Made by a program: the position numbers and the translations under genes. A stretch of DNA of 64,000 nucleotides, from positions 124,001 through 188,000 of the forward strand of contig JAKSZP010000016.1 of NCBI GenBank assembly GCA_022478985.1. The letters are read 5' to 3'. The notes beneath the pieces are model-generated. The model was not told where the DNA came from and searched no databases. It saw only the letters and a list, made by a program, of their open reading frames with translations. This document shows positions 36,119-47,189 of the stretch, in pieces. The stretch's first letter is position 1. Each line of letters begins with the position of its first letter. Source of the DNA: Massospora cicadina (taxonomy: Eukaryota > Entomophthoromycota > Entomophthoromycetes > Entomophthorales > Entomophthoraceae).

Positions 36119-37308
36119 TGTAGGGATTATTGACCATATTCCCAGCCTTCTAGATTACCTGGTATCGCTAGGGGAAAAATTACCTAAGGCGAAGTGAATT
36201 GGAAATCAGTTGACCCAAATTTTGGAGGAACTATGTTTGGGGGATTTTAGGATATTTATTTGGTTGTATCCATCAGGGATCGATCCAGATGAATACCTAA
36301 TATCTCATCAGGTGGAGTGGTTGACAAAATAAGGGCATCTGATAGTAATTAACTATCAGGTGTACTGATTGGGATCGGTCAGGTTTCATCACCAACTGAT
36401 TGGGAATGTTTAATGAGTTGCAAGGCGAGTGATGCCGCCTGCAACTAGCAAATCATTTGGTTGCTAGCCAATTATGGATGATTCACTTGGATTGAGAGGA
36501 AATTGTTAATGATACGTTTCCAACTCTTTTGTTTGAGGTCTCAAGGATGTCTAACGTCAGAATCCTAGTCAGGATGGGGAAGACCATCGCTGCTGAGATG
36601 AGGAAGGGTGATTCAATGGCAATGGCTGCCGTTTCATTGAAGGAGGTGTCAACTGAGGGTTAGACAGCTGAATCCCCTATTAATTCTTTAGAATTCATTA
36701 TAATTAAAAACACTTAAACAAAAAAACTCAAAAGTAGTAGTACAGTATTAGAGTATAGTATAGTAGTAGAACACTCAAGTATTACACTGTAAAATACTCA
36801 CTGATTGACACAACTCTATGGCTATAAAGAACTAATAAAGAACCTTATTAGTTTGACTGTAGATTTGGTAATAGTTAAACTATCAGCATCTAGCGTGAAG
36901 ATTCCATCTCAAGGATATTATTGAAGAAGGCAATAATTGGTAGACTCTCAGAGAAGAGTAGAGATCTGAGTGGGGATCTAAAGAGATGAAGGGAACCACA
37001 GCTAAGGGATTGCTGCTGACTGTGTGTTGGGCCAAAGGGACTGTCATCAGAGGATCTTAACAAAGATTGAGTGGACAGGATTTAGGGTACGAATCCTAAA
37101 GAGTGCGATATTCAGTATTATCAGAAATACCAGCCAAAGCGTTGGGCCTGAAGATAATTCTAACTCAACTACGGATAATAGTTGTCATACTATTATCAGA
37201 TTATATATATTCTTACAACTCAAGGTGTATGAGGAAGCCAAACCTGTGCATAAATAAGTTTATAGGGTTATTGGCCAAAAATAATCAGGAAACTTATAAA
37301 TTTTTACA
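36119..37308 (+). repeat. 5' LTR of element A
   Basis: 1190 bp, from TGTAGGGATTATTG to TTTTTACA. It has a palindrome at 36339-36359 (CTGATAGT, AATTA, ACTATCAG) shared with the other LTRs of this family. Confidence 0.93.
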
Positions 37309-37311
37309 AGT

Positions 37312-37329
37312 TGGTGCTCACTACAGGGG
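37312..37329 (+). promoter_or_regulatory. tRNA primer-binding site of A
   Basis: TGGTGCTCACTACAGGGG, three bases after the LTR. The tRNA it implies would end CCCCTGTAGTGAGCACCA. Confidence 0.85.
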
Positions 37330-37355
37330 TAGTTGAGTAGAAGAATTAATCCATA

Positions 37356-38580
37356 ATGTCGCACAAAGAGGAAATGCATAGGTTGTGGACTGAAATTGCC
37401 AAAGTGAACCAGAACTCTTTAAACTCTGCGGACCACTGAGAGTTTGAAGCCTTGGAGGAACGAGTAACCAAGGTGGAAGAAGGAGTTGACAACGTAGCCA
37501 ACTTTGGGAACTTGTTACTTGGCAAAGTAAACTCGTTAAAGAAGAAATAAGGAGACCTCATCCAAGAGATCCTATTTCTGCAAACAGAATGTGAAGTGGA
37601 TCATGTTCATTTGATAAAATTTGGTGCAGATATTGAGAAGTTATTAAAGGAAGTAGAGAAATTGAAAGCATACAGAAGTGCAAGCGAGTCAGATGCGGCC
37701 AATGATGTCAAAGAAGGAAGTCTTTGAACAATACTTAAGAAAATGAATACTCCAAGAAATATGCCACCCGCATTTAGTGCTATTTCAGAAATGACACCTG
37801 ATGACACTCTGCAAGTAAACCAAATAGCTGAACCGAGAGAGTCGGCCTGAACTGACTCAGAGGAATTTAGGGTAACCCCTAAATTGCCTACACTTCATTG
37901 AGATAATGCCCCGCAATTTTTCTGACTATTTGACATGACCATGAATGGATACAGTGATCGTCAGAAGGTGTTGACGGTCATGAACTGCTTAAACACAGAT
38001 TGTCAGAATTTGGCGTTACCCCACCTGGAGGGGGACAGCTGGTCTTATGCTGAGGCTAAGGCAGCAATAATGAAGGAATTTGGCAGTCCAACCCACATGT
38101 CAAAACGCAAGCAAGACTTTTATGGGAATTCAATTCTGTAAAGATGAGTCCCTTGCAAGTTTTGCAGATCGATTCTACCAGGAATAAAAAACCTGGCTGG
38201 AGCAAAGGTGTTAGATGACTTTGATGCAAGAATCGCTTTGCAAGCGGCCCTTTGGCCCTATCGCAATTTGCATCAAATGATGTCTACTGTATTCACGACC
38301 AAGATAACTACCTTGCAAATGGTAGACAATTTGAAGATTTTGGGAGCAACGTTTGATGCTCCTAATAGAAGCTTCAAGTCAAATCCAGTCCAAAGTTCAA
38401 ATCCCATGAAGGGAGGCGAAGAAGCAAAGGAGACTTTTAACTGAACTGTGCTGGGTAAAAAATCCAAGGATCACAATCGGTTAAACAAGAAGGAAAAGGT
38501 CTGCTTTTAGTGTGGCGGGAAAGGGCATTTCGTCGTACACTGCAAAACGCTGAAGGATCAAGTTCTATGGTCCAGGCTAA
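37356..38580 (+). pseudogene. gag of element A
   Basis: Starts at ATG 37356 (MSHKEEMHRLWTEIAK) and keeps one frame to about 38138, broken only by stops: TGA, TAA, then TGA several times. Nearly all of them fit CGA-to-TGA or CAA-to-TAA changes. The N-terminal 150 residues look like a coiled coil. The block TVMNCLNTDCQNLALPHLEG leads into the capsid end (SLASFADRFY, in another frame after a small indel). The zinc knuckle at 38502-38543 reads CF, stop (TAG), CGGKGHFVVHC, so a CAG codon seems to have become TAG inside the knuckle. Role: coat of the cytoplasmic particle and RNA packaging. Confidence 0.85.
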
Positions 38581-38640
38581 GGAAATAGCAGCCACGAAGG
38601 ATTTGGGAAAAGGCCCCGCTGTCTAGACAAGGAACAGTCT

Positions 38641-39638
38641 AGGATGGCGGAGAAACTTGTTCCTCCCAATGTGATAAATGAAGAAATAGATATCAGCGAT
38701 TTGTTCGTGGATGACAAGCAGGATCCAAAATATCAAGTGGTCAACATGGGCATAAACGCTGTGACCAGAGCTGGGGCAAAGAAGATTGACCCCAAGATAA
38801 TTCAGGAGGTTGCCCAGCTGTACGCCCGACAACTGGCAGAGAAGATTCAGACCATCAAAAATCCTGATGAGTTAACCAATATTTGGTTAGATGAGACCAA
38901 CCTGTTAATTCCCTTGGCACAATTAAGGAATTGTTTCCTGAATTATCGGTGCAGATAATTAATACCCTAGATTCAGCTAATAATGCCACAATTCACTCAG
39001 TAAATATATTATTACAATACTCCAAGTGTATGTATATAGATATTCAGGTGTTTTGAGTGAGGGTACAGGCGATAGTCAACAGTGGAGCGCCCATCAACAT
39101 TGTGTTGACCAAGTTGGTGAAGAAGATGAAGATCTCTCTGGACTTGGAACACAAGAAGGAATACAGAACAGCTGGGCTGAAAACCAAAATTTCCTGTGGA
39201 GCGTATAGTGTGCTGCCACTACAATTTGGGTCGTTGGTGGTATCCACGCCAGCAATAGTTTTGGTGAATCAAAACTATGATATCCTGATTGAAATGGAGT
39301 TTCTGCAGAAATATAGAGTTAAATGTAACTTCAAGGATAATACGTTGACCATCCTGGGTCAGATGTTACCATTGGTATATCAAAGGAATGGTGAAGTTCT
39401 GTTGAACTGGAGAAAGAATTTCATCAACTTGATATACAATGACAGAATTGTACCGATTCAGTACCAATTAGTTGGTATGAAGCGACAGGAGATGCCAGCT
39501 GAGATCCTAGAGAACCGGGGAATTCCTTTACAGATCAAGAAAGAAGAAACCATATTGGCCAGATCACAGATGATAGTCGACACAGAGTTGACTCTAGAGA
39601 TTCCAGAGTTGTTGTATGGAGAAGTTGGAAGCCCCTAG
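38641..39638 (+). pseudogene. protease region of element A
   Basis: The piece 38641-38958 (EEIDISDLFVDDKQDPKYQ) is a spacer also found in B. The protease is in 39057-39638: the active-site block reads AIVNSGAPINIVLTKLV, with Asn where the retropepsin catalytic Asp belongs (DSGA or DTGA), followed by a flap-like region and LVNQNYDILIEMEFLQKY. A protease with Asn at that position cannot cleave, so the polyprotein would stay unprocessed. One G-to-A explains the change. Confidence 0.85.
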
Positions 39639-39790
39639 AAGAAGTCCATAGTGGAGCCTTGGGTGGCTCCTGGGATAATTATGTTGGGCCATGGAGAAAT
39701 ACGAGTTCTCTTGGCAAATTTAAGCGAAAAACTGATGAAGATTAAGAAAAATCAAATCATTGCGTTTGTTCATTTAATCCTGATGCAGAA

Positions 39791-40769
39791 TTGAGACAAT
39801 TCCATGATTTTGGATCTCTCGAGGAAATGGAATTACTGGCTGGAGCGGCCAAAAGCCTCAACTTATTAGTTGATCAAGAGCAGAACGCAGATCTGCTGGA
39901 AGGGCAGAAGGAGGAGGTGCTTGAATTATTTGAGAAATATCGGGAAATATTTGCACAGGATGATCACGATTTGGGATGTGCACAAGGCGTAATTCACAAA
40001 GTTGACACCGGAGAAAATTTACTGATAAGAATGAGATTGATCCGAAGATCAAAAGCCGCCCAAGTGGTAGTGGAAGATGATATCAGCAAACTAGTAAAGC
40101 ATGGGCTTCTAGTTCCATCGTCAAGTCCCTGGGCAAGCCCAATTTTGATTATAAATAAAAAAGATGGATCAAATCAGGTAGTGATTGAATATTGGAGGCT
40201 GAATAAAATTATGAAGAAGGAATGTATCCCCTACTGAGGATCAACGATGCGCTAGAGTGATTAGGAGAAGCGAAGTATTTCTCCACAATGGACCTAATCT
40301 TGGGATACTGGCAGAATGACTTGCCAGCAGAGGACCAGGTAAAATGTGCGATTATCACCGCACAGGGGTTATACCAGCTGATTAGGATGCCCCAGGGTCT
40401 CTGTAATGCGCCTGCAACGTTCCAGAGGGCCATGGACACGGTATTAAGCGACCTGAAGTTGTTGTGCATCTTGGTATATCTGGATGATATAAATGTGTCA
40501 GTAGGACGTTTAATGATCACCTTCAGCACTTGTAGAAAGTGTTTAAGAGACTGTCCATGGCTAATCTCAAGATCAAGCCACGGAAGTGTCACTTCTTCAA
40601 GAAGGAGCTTGAATACCTGGGATTTGTGATCAATGCAAATGGATTGCAGCCGCAACCCCATAAAATAAAAGCTATTGAAAAGATGGCTGTGCCAAAGAGT
40701 GTCCAAGACATCCAAGTATTCCTTGGGATGGTCGGATACTATAGAAGATTTATTCAGGACTTCGCCTGA
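39791..40769 (+). pseudogene. reverse transcriptase of element A
   Basis: The N-terminal part is in 39791-40237 (SPWASPILIINKKDGSNQ). The palm is in 40288-40629 (TMDLILGYWQNDLPAEDQ, IRMPQGLCNAPATFQRAMD), with intact catalytic YLDD at 40477-40488. The thumb-side end is in 40539-40769 (KPRKCHFFKKELEYLGFV, FLGMVGYYRRFIQDFA). Three frames are needed because of a stop near 40237 and an indel near 40500-40540. It is the best preserved gypsy RT in the window. Confidence 0.9.
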
Positions 40770-40779
40770 ATAGCTGAGC

Positions 40780-41116
40780 CCTTATTCCATTTATTAAAGA
40801 ATCCGAAAAAAGGATTCATATGGAATGAAGAGGCTCAGGACTCCTTTGATGAGTTATGCCAGTACTTGATAAATTCGCTGATTCTGAAATATCCAAATTT
40901 GATCAGGAGTTTATCATTCAAACTGATGATTTGATGATAGCGATCAGCGCCATACTGAGCCAAGTAGATGAACTTGGGGATGAACATCCAGTGGCATATG
41001 TGAGCCTTACACTCTCTGCCGCAGAGAGTAATTACAATGTAACTGAGCATGAATGCCTTGCAGTCATTTACGCCTGTAAACAGTTTTGGGTGTATGTCCA
41101 TGGAATGCACTTTTAG
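40780..41116 (+). pseudogene. RNase H domain of element A
   Basis: The piece 40856-41116 shows FIIQTDDLMIAISAILSQ (first acid block), AYVSLTLSAAESNYNVTEHE (Glu block) and LAVIYACKQFWVYVHG. The TDH block follows out of frame near 41120-41140 (VMDHSLF). It lies between RT and integrase, as normal for gypsy elements. Confidence 0.85.
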
Positions 41117-41370
41117 GTAGTGATGGACCACTCATTGTTTTGTAGACTGCACAATATGAGGGAACCTGTAGGATGACTGGCCCGATGGGCACTCAAACTT
41201 CAGGCTTATGATTATGAGATAGTCCACCGAGGCGGGGCTTCTCATCAGAACGCGGATGGCTTATCGCGGTTACCAATGGTCCAGTTGGTATATCCACAGG
41301 CGGATTAGCTATTCCAGAGAATGGTCGAAGGAAGAATTGAGGACGAGCCTCAAGAAATCCAAGGTGCACT

Positions 41371-42530
41371 TTGAAAAGTGATAAAAACACCAAGACCATG
41401 GATGGACAAGTATTTAAGATGATGAATGGGAAACGTCTATTATTCCCAAAACTGTTGGAGAGAGCAGCGATCATTCTTACCGTTCATAAGGACGTTGGGC
41501 ACGGAGGCCTGAGAAAAACAACTGACCATATTCGCCAGTATTATTACTGGGAATCAATTAACTATGATGTCGCAGACCATATGGCTTGTTGTGTGGAATG
41601 ACAATTGCATAAACCACACAAAAATACAACTGGATACTTACTAGTCCAACCTGGATTTGCATGGCACATGGTGTCTATCAATGTGATGGGACCGTTGGCA
41701 ATGAGCACAGGAGGAGTCAAATACATTATAGTTGCCATTGACCATCTGACGAGATGGGTTGAAACAAAGGCCCTAATCAGATTAGATGCTACCAGTACTG
41801 CGAGATTCATCCTGGATCCTGTAGTACACTTGCATGGATGTCCACAAGTTATACTGAGCAATAATGGGACCAGCTTCACATCCCATGTGATCCCAAGGCT
41901 AAACGAAATAATGGGGATCTGGGGAGTCTTGTCAGTACCATATCAGCCAGAGATGAACAGACTGGTAGAATGGGTCAATGGGACGCTGGCCACAACGCTG
42001 AGGAAGCTAGTTGCAGGGAGAACTTCCGTGTGGGGAATGTACCTGAGTTTGGTGATGTTTTCCTACAACATCAGTTATCATATGGTGACGGAAAAGATGC
42101 TGTTTGAATTACTATATGGGAGGAAGGCCGCATTACCACCAATATTATATTTGGTAGTAGAACCTACATCGGGGATGAGTACTGAAAAATACCTGAACTG
42201 ACTGATGAGTATCCTGATTGATATGCAATCAAAAGTATTTGATACTATCTTAAAGAAAAGGATATGAGCGAAATTGATGGATGATAAAAAAAGACCGCCA
42301 TAAGAAGAATATCAAATAGTAGAAAGAATTGCCTATTGCAATACGCATGGTTTCAGATGAAGAAACAAGTTGGATGCACTATGATCAGGTCCATTTGAAG
42401 TAATTTCCAAGACAGCTACTGATGCTTATTCCATCAAGAATACTCTTGGATGGAAGAGTAGTAAACTGAGTCCACGCTAAATATTTAAAGCGATGGATTA
42501 AAAAAATAATTAAAAAAGAGTTCCTGAAGG
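41371..42530 (+). pseudogene. integrase of element A
   Basis: Zinc-binding start in 41371-41601 (HKDVGHGGLRKTTDHIRQ, then CCVE and a TGA stop inside the Cys pair). The core is in 41605-42201: first acid block SINVMGPLAMSTGG and second block ILSNNGTSFTS both carry Asn where B has Asp; the third block LVEWVNGTLA keeps Glu. So two of the three catalytic acids are lost by apparent G-to-A changes. After TGA at 42199 the C-terminal part continues with GPFEVISKTATDAYSIKN near 42388-42440, the GPY/F module, and KRWIKK near 42490. I see no chromodomain. Confidence 0.88.
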
Positions 42531-42856
42531 ACTGATAAACCATTAGATTGGTCATGTCCTGATCTTTGGTCAAGTCCGAAAAAGGACCTCTGGACCAATC
42601 TAGATGGTTGAGTCTGAAAAAAGGACCTCTGAACCATAGAAAACTGGTAGGTTTAAGTGCCCAGGATCCAATTTGGGGGAAAAGATAAACCTCTGAACTG
42701 AAACAAGGTCAAATCCCATAGAAAAAAATTTTGATAAAAGATATTGGGAAATATATATATATATATGTAAAAAGCGTAGATAAAAAAAAAGAAGCCAATA
42801 TATTTTTATAAATTTTTATTCTTTATTTTTAATTGTCCTCAGTGCGGGGATGATTT

Positions 42857-44588
42857 CACCTATGTCGCCACTTGGGGGAGGGAGGATGGATCACAGTAGG
42901 GACAAATAGCCCATCAAAATTGATATGTGATCAGACACTTGCAAGGGCGATTCCTACTCAAAACCACATTTGTTGAGAGGATGCTGAGCCCTGAGAAAAT
43001 GAAACTAGGGGAAGAGAAATATATATGTCGGAAGATGCCTATTGTGAAACGCCGGAGTAGGGTTGAAAACAGCAATAAAGGAAGAGGCAATCGGCGAATA
43101 ACCCTGAGTAATCCCATAAGGCACCGGCGCCAGAAGATTTGCCTTGAGTGCCTGCTGTTGGGCCTCATCAAGAACACCGGACATGTGAGCCAGCAGCGAA
43201 GAAGGAATACTTGAGGGAGGTTGTCAAATCATACACCCAATTAGCACCATCAATGGAAGATAGCGATGGGAAGCTCCAGAGAAGAGGTAGTCATGTAATG
43301 AATGGATTGCATCCTGTAAATGATGACTACAAGCTTTGCAGAAGCTGAAGCTGAATGACCAATGAAAGTCAGGCGAGGCTGGGAGCTTCGTTGACCAACT
43401 TTGAAGAACTTAGCTGGCAAAGTGGAGAGCATAATTGGCAGTATCCCAATCCAGAAGGTTGTTCAGATCTGAGGGATTCAGTGCTAATGATAAAGCCTCA
43501 GTGACTTGCGCTCAAAGTTCAGCATAGGGGAGTTCAGTATGAATGCTGTTACCAATTGTAAGCTCAGAAACCAGTACAGCGGGTTTGTATAATTGACCAA
43601 GTTGGAAGAGGAACTCAGGGAGCAGTCTGACCCAGCTAGGAATGAACAATCTGGAGCAGTCAACATAACCTCCGGAGCATTGATGATGATGTTCATAGCC
43701 TCAGTGAAAGGAGCTGAACCCAGAAGGGTTTTGAAGTCCAACTTGGGGATTGACTGCATGGGAAGAGTCAGCTGAGAGTTATTCAAAATGATGGCACGCC
43801 TGGTTTTGATGGTATTGGATACCATTTCTGGTAACTTGATGTAAGGACTAGCTGCTTGCGCCAGGCTAGGCGTATGAGTCCTGGAGGGACCATAGAAGAG
43901 GGTCCGCCAAGCATCCCGACTCATTTGCTGGAAGAGGTGGAGGTCTGAATTGGACAGACTTTTAAGAAGCTGTTGGTAGCAAGACTCCAAGTTTGACATA
44001 TGAGAGGACTAGAGGGGGATGTCAGCCTGATATAGAAGTTGACATTATGCACCCTACTTTCCATTAGGCTCTAATTTTAGGAAATTAATTTCATAAAATT
44101 AATAAAATAAGTTTTTAAGGGATGAATGACTTACAGCCAAGAGGTTATAAATGAAATAACAAAGGTGAATATAAACAAGTATTCTTAAATAAGCCATAAG
44201 ATGTATATTGATGGCAAGAGTATCCTGTCTAGGACAAGGAGAGAATCAGGAATTCTAGGATGCTGAACCAAGAAACCTGAATATGTTAGAGGGTCATATA
44301 CCCTGATGGGGGGAACTGGATCCTGGGAAAAAGATCATCACGAGTAAATTGATCGCCTGGCATGACAAGAGGTCATGGGGACTGCGCTCTGAGTAGGCAG
44401 TAGCGAGGAGGAAAAGGAGGAATGCCATATGCCAAAGGTTGTCCCAAGCAGCGTTGAGTATTGACAAAGTACTCCGCTTGAACCAATGAAGTATTCAACC
44501 AGGTATCTGAAGCGGTGTTTCCATGCCCCAGTCCTTTTCTCACTGAAAATCTAGGCAAGAAGGGGGATGTGTTGGGATTTTTGCCCAT
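42857..44588 (-). pseudogene. antisense gene of element A (decayed)
   Basis: It runs opposite to gag-pol between integrase and the 3' LTR. It opens at ATG 44588 within the LTR (MGKNPNTSPFLPRFSVRKG; open to 44373). A second block starts at 43999 (MSNLESCYQQLLKSLSNS; open to 43484) and continues after frameshifts to about 42857 (IHPPSPKWRH). The 43999-42857 part is about 380 codons, almost the same length as in B. Shared blocks are FYGPSRTHTPS, VLQSWSTKL, HSLHDYLFSGASHRYLPLM and LAHMSGVLDE. At 43236-43301, 22 codons compared with B show about twelve silent and three replacing changes. I recognise no domain, transmembrane segment or catalytic motif. A TGA at the end of the first block matches CGA in B. 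The 44040-44370 stretch has stops in both copies and might be an intron. Confidence 0.7.
44557..44567 (+). promoter_or_regulatory. polypurine tract of A
   Basis: AAGAAGGGGGA just before the 3' LTR, the expected primer of plus-strand DNA synthesis. Confidence 0.75.
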
Positions 44589-45757
44589 ATTCCCAGCCTG
44601 CTAGATTACCTGGTATCGCTAGGGGAAAATTTCCCCAAGGCAAAGTGAATTGGAAATTGGTTGACCCGAATTTTGGAGGAACTATGTTTGGGGGGATTTT
44701 AGGATATTTATTTGGTCATATCCATCAGGGATCAATCCGGATGAATATTTAATATCTCATCGGGTGCAGTGGTCAACAATTTAAGGGCATCTGATAGTAA
44801 TTAACTATCAGGTGTACCAATTGGGATTGGTCAGGTTTCATCACTGACTGATTGGGAAAGTTTAATGAGTTGCGAGGCGAGTGATGCTGCCTGCAACTAG
44901 CAAATTGATTGTTTGCTAGCCAATTATGGATGATTCACTTGGATTGAGAGGAAAACGTTAATGATATGTTTCTGACGCTTTCATTTGAGGTCTCGAGAAT
45001 ATCTAACGTTGGAATCCAAGTCAGGATGGGGGAAGACCATCGCTGCTGAGATGAGGAAGGGTGATTCAATGGCAACGGCTGCTGTTTCATCAAAAGAGGT
45101 GTCAACTAAGGGTTAGACAGCCGAATCCCCTATAATTTCCCTAGAATTCACTATAATAAAAAACACATAAACTCAAAAACTCAAAAGTAGATTTACAGTA
45201 TTAGTGTAGTAAGTAGTAGAACACTCAACTATTACACTAGAAAATACTCCCTGATTGACACAACTCTATGGTAAGGAAAGAACTAATAAAGAACCTTATT
45301 AGTTTGACTGTAGATTTGGTAATAGTTAAACTATCAGCATCTAGCGTGAAGATTCCATCTCAAGGATATTATTGCAAAAGGCTTTAATTGGTAGACTCTC
45401 AGAGAAGAGTAGAGATCCGAGTAGGGATCTAGAGATGAAGGGAACCATGGCTAAGGGATTGCTGCCGACTGTGTGTTGGGCCAAAGGGACTGTCATCAGA
45501 GGATCTTAACAAAGATTGAGTGGACAGAATTTAGGGAACGAATCCCAAAGAGTGCGATATTCAGTATTATCAGAAATACCGGCCAAAGCGTTGGGCCTGA
45601 ATATAATTCTAACTCAACTACAGAAATAGTCATCATTTTATTATCAGATTATATATATTCTTACAACGTGAGGTGCACGAGGAAACTGAACCTGTGCAGT
45701 AATAAGTTTATAGGGGTTATTGGCCAAAAATAATCAGGAAACCTATAAATTTTTACA
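44570..45757 (+). repeat. 3' LTR of element A
   Basis: 1188 bp, TGTTGGGATTTTTGCCC to TTTTTACA, followed by target duplication GATGC. The palindrome is at 44791-44811. The start codon of the antisense gene lies inside its first 19 bases. Confidence 0.93.
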
Positions 45758-45762
45758 GATGC

Positions 45763-45977
45763 CATTATTCCATAAGCAACTCTGCACGATGAGATCTTAA
45801 GCATTCACCCAGATTGATCCCTGATAGATACAACCCAGCAAATTACCTAAAATCCCTTAACATTGTTACCTTAAAATCAGGGTCAACAAGTATCTAATTC
45901 AAATTTGCTATAGGGAATTATCCCCTAGCGACCTATGGTAATCTAGTCAGCTGGGAATATGGGAATGAATCCCAAAA
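45763..45977 (-). repeat. solo LTR F, second segment
   Basis: The rest of LTR F after element A. It ends GGGAATGAATCCCAAAA, the counterpart of the LTR start in B, followed by GCTTT, the second copy of its target duplication. Confidence 0.85.
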
Positions 45978-45982
45978 GCTTT

Positions 45983-47160
45983 CAAGCACCCTAAAATTAA
46001 AATGAAGGCTATATAAAAGATTAATTAAGCTTTTTTGATCAGCTTTCACATCCTGGCACACTTTTAGAGATCCTCCTTCACTTGTTTACACCCCTCATAG
46101 TCAGGCAGTTTGGATCCTTTGGAACATAAATCAGTCTTGACCTGTATATAATAACTCATAACCTGAGATATATAAGCATATACATCCTAAAACAAATCAG
46201 CCCATTCAATGATGTTCTTGTACCCCTGAATTTCATTATCACATTCTTTAAATCGTCAATCCAGATTCTGGATTTTTAGAGATGCGTTCATCTTTATCTC
46301 TCTTTCCAATTGATAAACTTTGACTTCTAATTAGGAGCGGACCCATAAGATTTTTTGAAGGTATGCCATTGAGCTCCCCAATATGTGACATGGGTTGGGC
46401 TAGTTAGAGTTTTACAACGGCTATTCTTTTTTCATTACCCTGCTGTGAAGTAGATGCTTAAGACAACAGCATAATGTGAGTTTGCTCTTCATACTTTGTA
46501 AGTTTCTTCACAAAATCTTTAAGTAAAGAGTGAGTCTTAGCAGCAGACATATAGAATTCTTTATGAAAGATCTAAATGGCCTCTGCCACATAATTCACTG
46601 AGTCAGTATCAATTTTTTAATTCACTCGTGTAGCTAAATAAACCCGGTATTTTCTTCCACTCCTGATTTTATTTTTCTTATATGACTATAGGCTAAGTTG
46701 AATAGAATGTCCTAAGCCAGTCTAGATGCATCATGATTCACCAGATAACGCTGCGGTTCCTCATGGTTTACTCCCAATAAGTGTTCCATGTGAAACATAG
46801 CAGGGTGAGCAAACTTTTAGACGTATCTAGTCAAATTTGTGAGTTGACTGTAATTGTCTGGGAGAGTTTAGGTCTTCATAGAGGAATATCAGGTGATCTT
46901 CCACCAAGGAACCTCTTTCACAGGAAGCAAGATCCCCAGGATTCAGTATGGCATGATTCAGGTCTCTAACCACTTCAGTAACTGGCCAGAAAATCTGTCA
47001 AGAAACTGGTATTGTAACATGTTAAATTGGTCATCTTTAAAGTTGATAATAGTTGGGATCTTCAACCACTTTTCCTCTTCACCATCCTCATTTATTATCC
47101 ATCCCGCTATGCTAGCAACAGGAGCATCTTCCATCTCAAATCGAAATTACTAGATTATGG
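45983..47160 (-). pseudogene. gag of element E, N-terminal part
   Basis: The minus strand gives peptides that match G gag in order, for example NPGDLASCERGSLVEDHL near 46880-46950 against NPGDFASRERGSSVEERL in G, and ASTSQQGNEKRIAVV near 46410-46460 at the junction with the coiled-coil part. Many stops and shifts are present. It continues at 33881-35204, past the F/A insertion. Confidence 0.75.
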
Positions 47161-47169
47161 TGTACAGGA

Positions 47170-47187
47170 CCCCTGTAGTGATCATCC
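47170..47187 (-). promoter_or_regulatory. tRNA primer-binding site of E (decayed)
   Basis: On the minus strand it reads GGATGATCACTACAGGGG, matching the A and B sites except at the first part of the acceptor complement. Confidence 0.65.
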
Positions 47188-47189
47188 CT

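Larger units (their letters stand above)
36119..45757 (+). mobile_element. Ty3/gypsy element A, complete, innermost of the nest
   Basis: 9639 bp with two LTRs (36119-37308 and 44570-45757), TG/CA ends and a perfect 5-bp target duplication, GATGC (36114-36118 and 45758-45762). Internal order: primer site, gag, protease, RT, RNase H, integrase with GPY/F-like end, then a 3' region with an antisense gene and a polypurine tract. It landed in an LTR of its own family (F). The two LTRs agree at roughly nine of ten positions by eye, so it is old; most differences are transitions. All genes are broken. Confidence 0.95.

Noticed and set aside
42755..42775. AT-dinucleotide run as a functional site
   Set aside because: A simple ATATAT microsatellite in a decayed element; nothing supports a role.
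42927..43348. Sense-strand open frames in the 3' region of A as an env-like gene
   Set aside because: They are short, and the A/B comparison shows silent-site changes in the antisense frame, not in these.
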